From positions 1,462,001 through 1,526,000 of the forward strand of contig NZ_CP076538.1 in assembly GCF_018885265.1 (NCBI RefSeq): DNA of 64,000 nt. The letters run 5' to 3'. This stretch comes from Amycolatopsis aidingensis. Its GTDB lineage: Bacteria > Actinomycetota > Actinomycetes > Mycobacteriales > Pseudonocardiaceae. Each line of letters opens with the position of its first letter. The first letter of the stretch is position 1. A program made the translations under genes and the position numbers. Positions 37,072 through 45,007 of the stretch are shown here, piece by piece. The notes beneath the pieces were generated by a model. It saw only the letters and a program-made list of their open reading frames with translations. It did no database searches and was not told where the DNA came from.

Positions 37072-37590
37072 GTGGCGGAACGGGGCAGGCCACGGCGCAG
37101 GAGTACGGGAGGACGGGCCCAGGGCTCGTCCTCCCGGCGCCCCGAGCGGGCGCGGCGCGAAGGGCGCAGGGCACGGCTGCGCCGAGGGCTCAGCGCGAAG
37201 CGCGCCTCCGGCGCGGCCAAGGTGCTCGGTCTCTCCAACACCCGCCGGGCCGCGGTGGTGGCGATCGTGCTGTGCGCGCTGGCGTTCACCATCGCGGTGC
37301 CGTTGCGGACCTACCTGACCCAGCGTTCCGAGGTCGCGGTGCAGGAGCAGCGGATGGCGGAGCTGCAGCGGGAGGTCGCCCGGCTCGAGGCACGCAAGGC
37401 CGAGCTGTCCGATCCGGCCGAGATCCAGGCCGAGGCCCGGCGCAGGCTGCGGTTCGTGATGCCCGGCGAGACCCCGTTCATGGTGCAGCTGCCGGAGGAC
37501 GAGCAGCGTGCGCAGCAGCCGGACGGCGGGCAGCAGCCCACCCCGAAGGGCACCTGGTACGAGCGGCTCTGGGACAGCGTCTCCGGTTAG
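37072..37590 (+). CDS. FtsB/DivIC-like septum protein
   Basis: 172 residues. Basic cytoplasmic N-terminus (about 1-58), one membrane segment (about 60-80), then a coiled coil (QEQRMAELQREVARLEARKAEL) ending in the FtsB/DivIC feature EAEARRRLRFVMPGE. It would link FtsL and FtsQ-type proteins in the divisome. Matches Rv1024, which follows eno in mycobacteria. Confidence 0.85.
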   Translation: MAERGRPRRRSTGGRAQGSSSRRPERARREGRRARLRRGLSAKRASGAAKVLGLSNTRRAAVVAIVLCALAFTIAVPLRTYLTQRSEVAVQEQRMAELQREVARLEARKAELSDPAEIQAEARRRLRFVMPGETPFMVQLPEDEQRAQQPDGGQQPTPKGTWYERLWDSVSG

Positions 37591-37647
37591 GTCCCTGCGG
37601 TGATCCCGCTGGCGCGCTCCCGCGCGGCCGGTCCTAAGCTCACCCGG

Positions 37648-38154
37648 GTGAGCAGTACCGAGTTGCCCCAGCTTGAGCCGGTGTCCGAAGCCGACCGGGC
37701 GGTGATCGCGGAGCAGCTCGGCCGGCCGCCACGTGCCCTGCGCGCGGTGGCCGCACGATGCCCGAGCGGGCACCCCGCGGTGGTCCAGACGAATCCCCGG
37801 CTGGAGAACGGCACCCCCTTCCCGACCCTCTACTACCTGACCTGCCCCCGGCTGTGCTCGCTGGTGGGCAAGCTGGAAGCGTCCGGGATCATGCGCGAGA
37901 TGACCGAGCGGCTCGGTACCGATCCCGGGCTGGCGGCGGCCTACCGGCGGACGCACGAGTCCTACCTCGCCCAGCGGGACGCGATCGAGCCGCTGGGGCA
38001 CCAGGTCACCGCGGGCGGCATGCCGAACCGGGTGAAGTGCCTGCACGTGCATCTCGCGCACACCCTCGCCTGCGGGCGGGGCGTGAACCCCTTCGGCGAC
38101 GAAACCCTCGAACTGCTCGCCGCGGAGTGGCCCGCGGGAGACTGCGCGCGGTAA
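37648..38154 (+). CDS. DUF501 family protein
   Basis: 168 residues from the GTG at 37648 (in-frame GTG 37600 also possible). Conserved DUF501 features include PRLENGTPFPTLYYLTCPRLCSLVGKLE and a Cys/His set NRVKCLHVHLAHTLACGRGVNPFGDE. Function unknown; position matches Rv1025 between the FtsB-like gene and ppx. Confidence 0.85.
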   Translation: MSSTELPQLEPVSEADRAVIAEQLGRPPRALRAVAARCPSGHPAVVQTNPRLENGTPFPTLYYLTCPRLCSLVGKLEASGIMREMTERLGTDPGLAAAYRRTHESYLAQRDAIEPLGHQVTAGGMPNRVKCLHVHLAHTLACGRGVNPFGDETLELLAAEWPAGDCAR

Positions 38155-38290
38155 CGCCCGACCGGCGGAAACGGATACCTCGTCGGGGACGGCGCCCGAG
38201 TTCGGCCCTGGTGGGTCGTTCTACAGAGTTTTCACACGGGCTGAACAACCATCGAGGTGTACCGCAGTCGTTGGCAGGGGAGTGTGGGAC

Positions 38291-39439
38291 GTGCGGGTGA
38301 AGCGGGTACCGGGGAGCGTCGGGGGCGCGATCCGAAGATTCGCGGTGCGGCACAAGGCGGCCACCGCCATGCTCGGCGGCACCCTCGCCGTGCTGCCCGC
38401 CTTCGCCGCCAGCGGCGGCACCGCGAACTGGGCGAACACCGCCAGCACCGAGCACACCGCGAACCTTGCCCTGGTCGGCGGCTACGACCCGGGGATCAGC
38501 CGGGTCGGGGTGGACGGCAGCCTGCCCGAGCAGCCCGACCCGGAGACCCTGCCTGCCTACGAGCTGCCGAGTGGCCCGTTGGGGATTCCGGGGTCGGCGT
38601 TGCGGGCGTATCGGAACGCGGCGGAGATGTTGGGGGCGGAGCAGCCGGGGTGCCGGATCGACTGGGCGTTGATCGCGAGTATCGGGCGGATCGAGTCGAA
38701 TCATGCTCGTGGTGGGTATGTGGATGCGGATGGGAATACGCTGGAGCCGATTTTGGGTCCGGTTTTGAATGGTGTGGGTCCGGTGGCGGCGATTCCGGAC
38801 ACGGATGGTGGGCGGTTTGACGGGGATGTGGTGTGGGATCGGGCGGTGGGTCCGACGCAGTTCATTCCGTCGACGTGGCGGGGGTATGCGGCGGATGGTA
38901 ATGGTGATGGGGTTTCGGATCCGAACAATATTTACGACGCGACCGTGGCGACGGGGCGGTATTTGTGTTCGGGTGGGTTGGATATGACGGTGGATGGTGA
39001 GTTGCGGGCGGCGGTGTTCCGGTACAACAATTCGCAGACGTATGTGAACACGGTGATCCTGTGGGCGGAGGCCTACCGGCAGGGCGTGCAGCCCACCCCG
39101 GACAGCGACGTCCCCGTCGGCGCGCCCGAGGTGAACACCACGAGCCCGGCTCCCGACGCCGTGGCCCCGCCGCCTACCCCGGCACCGAGCCTGCCCGGCT
39201 CCACCGGCGGCCCGAACCCGCCGACCAGCCGTCCTGGCAACTCGCTGCCAGGGGAGAACTCCTCGGAGTCGATGTCCTCGTCCTCGTCCGGGCAGGAGCC
39301 GCCCACCTGCGGGACGACCACGACCACCTCGTCCACCACGACGACGACCTCGACCACCAGGAACCCGGACTGCGAGGACGAGGACGACGATCCCGAGGAG
39401 GGCCCGTCCGGCGAGGTGACCGGCACGCCGACGAACTGA
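38291..39439 (+). CDS. secreted lytic transglycosylase, paralogue 2, with mosaic codon usage
   Basis: About 382 residues. A signal-anchor (about 25-45), then a transglycosylase domain (about 95-260) with IGRIESNHARGG, WDRAVGPTQFIPSTWRGYA and NIYDATVATGRYLC, closely like the gene at 32775. A Pro/Ser/Thr-rich tail with a TTTTTSSTTTTTSTT stretch and an acidic end follows, suiting a cell-wall spacer. Possible starts are GTG 38282, 38291 and 38297; AGGGGA at 38275 favours 38291. The domain itself is written in G/T-ending codons, unlike its flanks. It is inserted between the DUF501 gene and ppx. Confidence 0.88.
   Translation: MRVKRVPGSVGGAIRRFAVRHKAATAMLGGTLAVLPAFAASGGTANWANTASTEHTANLALVGGYDPGISRVGVDGSLPEQPDPETLPAYELPSGPLGIPGSALRAYRNAAEMLGAEQPGCRIDWALIASIGRIESNHARGGYVDADGNTLEPILGPVLNGVGPVAAIPDTDGGRFDGDVVWDRAVGPTQFIPSTWRGYAADGNGDGVSDPNNIYDATVATGRYLCSGGLDMTVDGELRAAVFRYNNSQTYVNTVILWAEAYRQGVQPTPDSDVPVGAPEVNTTSPAPDAVAPPPTPAPSLPGSTGGPNPPTSRPGNSLPGENSSESMSSSSSGQEPPTCGTTTTTSSTTTTTSTTRNPDCEDEDDDPEEGPSGEVTGTPTN
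38575..39062 (+). other. segment with anomalous codon usage inside the transglycosylase gene
   Basis: From about 38575 to 39062 codons end mostly in G or T: ttg for Leu, ggg/ggt for Gly, gat, aat, tat, att, gtg and ccg. The flanks and nearly every other gene here use C-ending codons (ctg/ctc, ggc, gac, aac, tac, atc). The switch is sharp on both sides and coincides with the transglycosylase domain. This points to domain replacement by recombination with foreign DNA or a divergent paralogue. Confidence 0.75.
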
Positions 39440-39466
39440 GCTATGGCCGGTGGTTACCCTTTGGCC

Positions 39467-40420
39467 ATGCCTCGTGTTGCCGCCATCGACTGTGGAACCA
39501 ACTCCATCCGCCTGCTGGTCGCCGAGCTGACCATCCGGCACGACGGCACCGTCGACCTGCGTGACCTGCATCGGGAGATGCGGATCGTGCGGCTCGGCCA
39601 GGGGGTGGACGCGACCGGGCGGCTGGCCCCGGAGGCACTGGAGCGCACCAGGGCGGCGCTGGTCGACTACGCCGCGGCCGCCCGGCGCAAGGGTGCCGAG
39701 CAGGTACGCATGGTGGCGACCTCGGCCACCAGGGACGCGAGTAACCGGGACGAGTTCTTCGCCATGACCCGCGAGGTGCTCGGCGTCGAGGCCGAGGTGA
39801 TCACCGGTGACGAGGAGGCGCGGCTGTCCTTCACCGGCGCGGTCGGCGAGCAGGACCCCGATGACGGCCCGTTCCTGGTCGTCGATGTCGGCGGCGGCTC
39901 GACCGAACTGGTGCTCGGGACCTGGGACGGGCGGCAGGCCGAGGTCATCGCGGCCCGTTCGGTGGACATCGGCTGCGTGCGGATCACCGAGCGTGCGCTG
40001 CGCACCGACCCGCCGACCGCGGCCGAGGTCGCCGCGGCCAGGGAACTGGCGGCCGAGATCCTTGCCAAGGCATACGACGTGGTGGATGTGGCGCGGGCCA
40101 GCACCTGGATCGGCGTGGCGGGCACCATCACCACCCTGTCCGCGGTGGCGCAGGAGCTACCGGAGTACGACTCCGAGCGCACCCACCTCTCCCGGCTGTC
40201 CCGTGCGGACATCGACGGGGTCGCCGGGAAGCTACTCGGCGTGAACCACGACACCCGGGCCGCGAATCCGGTGATCCACCCCGGCCGGGTAGACGTCATC
40301 GGCGGCGGTGCGGTGATCGTGCAGGTGCTCGCCGGGCAACTCGTCGAGCGCGGCGGGCCCGCCGACCTGGTGGTCAGCGAGCACGACATCCTGGACGGCA
40401 TCGCGCTCAGCCTGGCCTGA
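39467..40420 (+). CDS. ppx: exopolyphosphatase/GppA family phosphatase
   Basis: 317 residues from the ATG at 39467. ASKHA-fold Ppx/GppA domain: VAAIDCGTNSIRLLVAE, MVATSATRDASN, EARLSFTGAV, and the second phosphate loop VVDVGGGSTELVLG. It removes phosphate from polyphosphate or pppGpp; the short two-domain form lacks the C-terminal HD domain. Position equals Rv1026, ending the conserved block. Confidence 0.92.
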   Translation: MPRVAAIDCGTNSIRLLVAELTIRHDGTVDLRDLHREMRIVRLGQGVDATGRLAPEALERTRAALVDYAAAARRKGAEQVRMVATSATRDASNRDEFFAMTREVLGVEAEVITGDEEARLSFTGAVGEQDPDDGPFLVVDVGGGSTELVLGTWDGRQAEVIAARSVDIGCVRITERALRTDPPTAAEVAAARELAAEILAKAYDVVDVARASTWIGVAGTITTLSAVAQELPEYDSERTHLSRLSRADIDGVAGKLLGVNHDTRAANPVIHPGRVDVIGGGAVIVQVLAGQLVERGGPADLVVSEHDILDGIALSLA

Positions 40421-40510
40421 ACCGGCCACCCCTACTTTCGTCGGGTCTTGCGGACCTGCGCGTGTGCCTCCCGGCAGGGCGGCCTCCACCACTGCCGAGG
40501 AGGAAAACGC

Positions 40511-42244
40511 GTGAGAAGATCAAAGATTTTCCTGGCGGCGCTGGCCGTACCCCTGGTCGGCGGGATCACCGCGGTCGCCGCGCCCACCGCGACGGCGCAA
40601 CCACAGCTGGCCGGACCGGCCACCGAGTTCACCGTGCTGGCCGCCGAGGGGCAGGGCGTCGGCGCGGCCGAGCGGGCGGTCCGCGAAGCGGGCGGAACGG
40701 TGTTGCGCAGCAACGCGGCGGTCGGCCTGCTCACCGTGAGCGCACCGGCCCGTGGCTTCACCGAGCGGGTGGCGGCGGCGCCCGAGCTGTTCGGGGCCGC
40801 GCAGGCCCGGCCGATCGGTAAGGCACCGACGAAGGAGGCTCCGCCGGAGTCGGACCAGGTGGAGAAGGAGCATCATCGGGTCGCGCCCGGCCACTCACGT
40901 CCCGGCCGGAAACCGGCCGAGCCGGTCGGCACCGACCCGCTGGACGACAAGCTCTGGGGGCTGAAGTCCACCCGCTCCGACCTGGCCAGGACCAAGCAGC
41001 CGGGGGACCGGCGGGTCAAGGTCGGCGTGATCGACACCGGCATCGACGGCTCGCATCCGGACATCGCCCCGAACTTCGACGCGGCGGCCTCGCGTAACTT
41101 CACCAGGGACATCCCGGCCGACGAGAACGGCACCGAGGTGGACGGGCCCTGTGAGTTCCGTGGTTGCGTCGACCCTGCCGACCACGATGACAACGGGCAT
41201 GGGACGCATGTCGCGGGCACCATCGCGGCGGCGGCCAACGACTTCGGTGTCTCCGGTGTGGCGCCGAACGTGAGCCTGGTGAACATCCGGGCCGGGCAGG
41301 ACTCCGGGTACTTCTTCCTGCAGCCCGCGGTGGACGCGCTCACCTATGCCGGTGACGCGGGCATCGACGTGGTGAACATGTCCTTCTACATCGACCCGTG
41401 GCTGTACAACTGCACCGCCAACCCGGCCGACACACCGGAGCAGCAGCGGGCGCAGCGCACCACCATCGCCGCGGTCAACCGGGCGCTGAACTACGCGCAC
41501 CGCAACGGCGTCACCCTGGTCGCCTCGCTCGGCAACTCGCATATCGACCTCGGCGACCCGCCGCCGGACAGCAGCAGCCCGAACTTCCCGGCAGGCAACG
41601 AGCACGACCGGGACATCGACAACGACAGCTGCTTCACGTTGCCGATCGAGGGCTCGCATGTGCTCGGGGTGGCCTCCTTCGGGCCGTCCCAGGCCAAGGC
41701 CGACTACTCCAACTACGGCCAGGAGCAGATCTCGGTGTCCGCCCCCGGCGGGTACTACCGGGACTTCTTCGGCACCGACTGGTTCCGCACCAACGAGAAC
41801 CTGATCCTCTCGGCGTACCCGCACAATGTGGCGGTGGCCGAGGGTGCGGTGGACGAGGACGGCAACGTCACGCCCGAGGGCGAGGCACTCGGCGTGCAGA
41901 AGGCCACCGCCCCGGACGGCCGGGTGGGGTACTACCAGTACCTGCAGGGCACCTCGATGGCCTCGCCGCACGCCAGTGGGGTGGCCGCACTGATCGTGTC
42001 CGAGTACGGCAAGTGGCGGCGCGGCGGCTTCGGCCTGGCGCCGAATACCGTGCAGCGCGTGCTCGAGGGCACGGCGGCCGAGATCCCGTGCCCGGTGCCG
42101 CGCACCGTCGACTACCTGGACGAGGGCCGGGACGAGTCGTACACCGCGACCTGCACCGGTACCCCGGAATTCAACGGCTTCTACGGTCATGGCGCCGTGG
42201 ACGCCTTCTCCGCCGTGACCCGTGGCGCCCGTTACCTCCACTGA
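40511..42244 (+). CDS. secreted subtilisin-like serine protease (S8)
   Basis: 577 residues from the GTG at 40511, which has GAGGAGG seven bases upstream. Sec signal peptide (RRSKIFLAALAVPLVGG...TATAQ), an I9-like propeptide region (about 30-115), then the S8 domain with catalytic Asp in VGVIDTGIDGSHPD, His in NGHGTHVAGTIA and Ser in GTSMASPHASGVAAL. An inserted loop with Cys residues lies between the His and Ser blocks. It ends ahead of a strong hairpin. Confidence 0.93.
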   Translation: MRRSKIFLAALAVPLVGGITAVAAPTATAQPQLAGPATEFTVLAAEGQGVGAAERAVREAGGTVLRSNAAVGLLTVSAPARGFTERVAAAPELFGAAQARPIGKAPTKEAPPESDQVEKEHHRVAPGHSRPGRKPAEPVGTDPLDDKLWGLKSTRSDLARTKQPGDRRVKVGVIDTGIDGSHPDIAPNFDAAASRNFTRDIPADENGTEVDGPCEFRGCVDPADHDDNGHGTHVAGTIAAAANDFGVSGVAPNVSLVNIRAGQDSGYFFLQPAVDALTYAGDAGIDVVNMSFYIDPWLYNCTANPADTPEQQRAQRTTIAAVNRALNYAHRNGVTLVASLGNSHIDLGDPPPDSSSPNFPAGNEHDRDIDNDSCFTLPIEGSHVLGVASFGPSQAKADYSNYGQEQISVSAPGGYYRDFFGTDWFRTNENLILSAYPHNVAVAEGAVDEDGNVTPEGEALGVQKATAPDGRVGYYQYLQGTSMASPHASGVAALIVSEYGKWRRGGFGLAPNTVQRVLEGTAAEIPCPVPRTVDYLDEGRDESYTATCTGTPEFNGFYGHGAVDAFSAVTRGARYLH

Positions 42245-42258
42245 TAAACCCCTGCTGT

Positions 42259-42301
42259 GAGTGGCCCGTTCCCTGCGAAATCCGCAGGGAACGGGCCACT
42301 C
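42259..42301. terminator. long hairpin terminator after the protease gene
   Basis: A perfect 19-bp stem: left arm 42259-42277 (GAGTGGCCCGTTCCCTGCG), loop AAATC, right arm 42283-42301. There is no T-run, as usual for actinomycete terminators. It sits between the protease gene and convergent small genes. The following 210 bp hold nothing recognisable. Confidence 0.75.
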
Positions 42302-42512
42302 GCTGCGTACCGGAGCCCCGGGCGACCCGGCCCCGGCAAGGAACAGGGGAGTCGCCCGGGACTTGCCGTTCCGGCGGGCCAGCGCCGGAGCGGCCCCCAC
42401 TCGGGGGGTTGAGGTGGGCCCCGGCGCGGGAGTGAAGGAGGACGCACCGGAGCCCGTGCTGCCGGTACCGAGGGGAAGCGGGGAACCGGCAGCAGACCCA
42501 GGGATTCGGCAG

Positions 42513-42716
42513 TCACGGCACCGCCCCCGTCGACTGGGCACCGCGGGCAGCCTCGTGGTGCTGCTCGCATCCCGTGGCGTGACCGGAGGTCTGGTACACG
42601 GTCCGGCAGTGGTAACAGGTCCGAGCCTGCCGCGTGAGGCGTGACCACTCCGCCAGCTCGGCCTTACTTGCGCGCAGCCGCGCGAACTGGGGCGGCGGTG
42701 TCTGTTTGCGCCTCAC
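42513..42716 (-). CDS. small zinc-ribbon-like protein
   Basis: 67 residues from a GTG at 42716 that overlaps the TGA of the preceding gene (GTGA). The body ARLRASKAELAEWSRLTRQ is followed by CYHC and later GCEQHH, a plausible Cys/His metal site. Too short to assign; overlap and Cys/His content support it being real. Confidence 0.5.
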   Translation of the reverse strand: MRRKQTPPPQFARLRASKAELAEWSRLTRQARTCYHCRTVYQTSGHATGCEQHHEAARGAQSTGAVP

Positions 42717-42967
42717 CGCCAGCCACCCCAGCCGCCGCGCGCCGGGGACGCGGCGGCCCGCTCGGCCCGCCGCCGCGCCTGGTGAGCCACGCACTCCGCG
42801 CACTTCGGCGGGTCTTCGGCTGTCAAGTCCGCGTGCACGATCCGCTCGTCGATGCACGCGATGATCGCCCGGATCCCGCCGTTCTCCCGACCGCGGGAGT
42901 AGCCGGTGATGTAGTGCAACTCGCCCCGCCAAGGCAACCATCCAGTCGGGCCGCCCACGCTGACCAC
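42713..42967 (-). CDS. small Cys-containing protein, unknown function
   Basis: 84 residues from the GTG at 42967. Contains ELHYITGYSRGRENGG, IIACIDERIVHADLTAEDPPKCAECVAHQ (CxxC) and an Ala/Arg-rich tail. A TAA codon closes the frame 33 bases upstream. It is divergent from the XRE regulator and coupled to the next small gene. Such pairs next to XRE/TPR regulators are seen in Pseudonocardiaceae; role unknown. Confidence 0.55.
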   Translation of the reverse strand: MVSVGGPTGWLPWRGELHYITGYSRGRENGGIRAIIACIDERIVHADLTAEDPPKCAECVAHQARRRAERAAASPARGGWGGWR

Positions 42968-43082
42968 CGCCTTCCATGCCTGGTAGGGGTAGTGTCTGCG
43001 TTACAGGGCGTGATATGAGGAGCCTGCCGAGGTGACCATGTGGCGAGGTAGCCACAGGAGGTGGCCAGAATGGGAGAAGGCG

Positions 43083-44309
43083 ATGGGTGAGCAGACGATC
43101 GGGCCGCTGCTCCGCAGCCTTCGCCAGCGCGCCGGCAGGTCACAATCGGAGCAAGCCTCCCTGCTATCCACGCTCGCCGAACGAGCAGTCACCCGAAACG
43201 AAGTCTCCCGATGGGAAAGTGAACGGCGTCTGCTTACCCCGTGGTGGCAGCAGCACTACGCGGCGACCTTCGGCGTGGCGGTGGAACAGCTACGACACGC
43301 GGTAGCAGCAACAAAGGCGGCCCGCCGAGGTGACCAGGAGGACGGACCGGTGCATCGGCGACAGTTCATCGGCGCGATGGCGGGCCTCGCGTTGCCGTTG
43401 GTGGAGCGGCCGACTGAGGGCACCAGACTCGGGCCGAGCGATCTTGAGCAGTTGCACCGTCACACCGCCCGGCTGCGTCGCCTGGACAATGTTCTGGGCG
43501 GTGCGGACACCTACCAGCTGTATGCCTCACAGGCTCTTGCTACGGAGCACTTGTTGGCGCAGGCCAGCTGCACGGAGGACGTCGGTCGGCAGCTGCGGTC
43601 CCTGCTGAGCGAACATCACCAGATGGCTGGCTGGGCCGCCTTTGATGCTGGCTACCACGCACAGGCACACAAGCACTACACCACCAGTCTCAGCGCAGCT
43701 CGGGAAGCTGGCGATGCCGCGCTCGCCGGAAACGCACTGGCTCTCGTCGCTTATCAGCAGACCACGGCGGCGAGCGACGGCACAGTGACCGCCCAGCAAT
43801 CGCATGAAACGGTCCGTGGCACCGCTACCCCGCGAGTCCAAGCCCTGCTGCTCGAGCGCAAAGCCTTCAGCCACGCCGTCGCCGGAGACGCGCAACAGGC
43901 CGATCGTGCGCTGGGGCTGGCGCGTGAAGCCTTATTGCGCATCGAGGGCCGACCGGAACCGGACTGGGTGTTCTGGGTGGATGAAAAGGAGATCGACATC
44001 ATGGCGGGCCGGTGCTGGACGGAACTTCGCCGACCGCTTCGGGCGGTGCCAGTACTGGAGTCGGTGCTTACTCAGTTCGACGACACCCATAGCCGCGACA
44101 AGGCGCTCTACCTGACCTGGCTCGCAGGCTCTTACCTCCAGGCCCGCGAAGTCGAACAGGCTGCCTCGGTGCTCACCCGCGCGCATCAGTTGTCCGCAGG
44201 GGTCGCCTCGGTCCGTCCCAGCGCACGTATCGCCAGCGTCGCGGGGAAACTCGCTCGCCACCGCGCCGTGCCGGAGGTTGCCGCGGCGCTGGACCAAATG
44301 CATGGTTAG
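43083..44309 (+). CDS. XRE-family regulator with TPR-like sensor domain
   Basis: 408 residues from the ATG at 43083 (GAGAAGG upstream; a GTG at 43032 would add 17 residues). The N-terminal HTH comprises LLRSLRQRAGRSQSEQASLL and RNEVSRWESERR. After a twin-Arg/hydrophobic patch (HRRQFIGAMAGLALPL), the remaining ~300 residues are helical TPR-like repeats, as in NsdA-type actinomycete regulators. It probably senses a peptide or small molecule and controls development or secondary metabolism. It holds a TTA codon (43932-43934). The 115-bp upstream gap has the inverted repeat GTGGC/GCCAC. Its stop overlaps that of cutA. Confidence 0.82.
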   Translation: MGEQTIGPLLRSLRQRAGRSQSEQASLLSTLAERAVTRNEVSRWESERRLLTPWWQQHYAATFGVAVEQLRHAVAATKAARRGDQEDGPVHRRQFIGAMAGLALPLVERPTEGTRLGPSDLEQLHRHTARLRRLDNVLGGADTYQLYASQALATEHLLAQASCTEDVGRQLRSLLSEHHQMAGWAAFDAGYHAQAHKHYTTSLSAAREAGDAALAGNALALVAYQQTTAASDGTVTAQQSHETVRGTATPRVQALLLERKAFSHAVAGDAQQADRALGLAREALLRIEGRPEPDWVFWVDEKEIDIMAGRCWTELRRPLRAVPVLESVLTQFDDTHSRDKALYLTWLAGSYLQAREVEQAASVLTRAHQLSAGVASVRPSARIASVAGKLARHRAVPEVAAALDQMHG

Positions 44310-44632
44310 GTCTCGGGCGCGGTGCTGGTCTCCAGCCATCGCAGGTAGGTCTCCGACCCGCGATTCAGCTTGATTGCGGTGACCTCCGGGTTTGTCCATG
44401 CGTGCTCAACGACCAGATGCGCCTCCAGGTCGGCGTAACGGGCGCTGGTCGTCTTGAAGGTGGCCATCCACTCCTCACCCTCGCCCTGCTCGCCGAGGTG
44501 CCAGAAGAACGACGTCACCGGGCCGTGGACCTGTGCGGTTGCTGCCAGCTTCGCACCAACTGCCGAAGCAGCCAACCGAGCAGCCGTTTCCCGGTCGGGC
44601 GTCGTTGTCGTCACCAGCAAGTGATCAGTCAT
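44306..44632 (-). CDS. cutA: CutA1-like divalent-ion tolerance protein
   Basis: 108 residues, small trimeric ferredoxin-like fold protein. Conserved pattern: LLVTTTTPDRETAARLA at the start, VTSFFWHLGEQ, and EEWMATFKTTSARY before the last strands. Linked to metal tolerance in E. coli, though the true role is unsure. Its TAA shares bases with the TAG of the convergent XRE gene (TTAG). Confidence 0.82.
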   Translation of the reverse strand: MTDHLLVTTTTPDRETAARLAASAVGAKLAATAQVHGPVTSFFWHLGEQGEGEEWMATFKTTSARYADLEAHLVVEHAWTNPEVTAIKLNRGSETYLRWLETSTAPET

Positions 44633-44640
44633 GCATTCGA

Positions 44641-44902
44641 GGATACGAGGTCGGGCTACTCGAACAGGGCACCGACGGGGTGTGGTGGTACTCCGGCAGC
44701 ACAGAAGGTTCGAGTCGATCGCCGGTGTGCGTGGGGACCACGGCTGCCTGATGTCGGGTGAGGAGCAAGGTTCACCTACGACGGCCACCACTTAGTGCAG
44801 GATCCGGGCGCTGAGGTGCCGATCGACGTGATGTGCGAAGCGGTGTGCCAGTACGTAGCCACGGGCCAGCGGCCGACCTGCGTGGACTGGCGCCCGGCAT
44901 GA
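44641..44902 (+). pseudogene. decayed Imm1-family immunity protein
   Basis: Two fragments in different frames. 44641-44751 reads GYEVGLLEQGTDGVWWYSGS and stops; 44771-44902 reads FTYDGHHLVQDPGAEVPIDV followed by QYVATGQRPTCVDW and stops. The D..G.WWYSG and TGQRPT.V.W signatures are those of Imm1-type immunity proteins common beside WXG/ESX or polymorphic toxins. The start is missing, and a frame change and in-frame stop lie between. The next 105 bp to 45007 show nothing recognisable. Confidence 0.55.
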
Positions 44903-45007
44903 GCGTTCCGGGAGACGGAGTGGTCCCGTTCCGGCGTGGGCGGGACACCAGTGCCTGCTGGCCTGGCCATCCGGTCCCACGGCCGGGACGGGCTGGATCG
45001 ACTCGGT

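Noticed and set aside
39295..39360. Threonine-rich repeat as a tandem DNA repeat or CRISPR-like element
   Set aside because: It is codon repetition in a Thr/Ser linker of a secreted enzyme. No CRISPR array (regular repeats with spacers) is present anywhere in the window.
42261..42644. Plus-strand ORF after the protease
   Set aside because: It begins inside the 19-bp terminator hairpin and is antisense to the small zinc-type gene; no RBS or recognisable domain.
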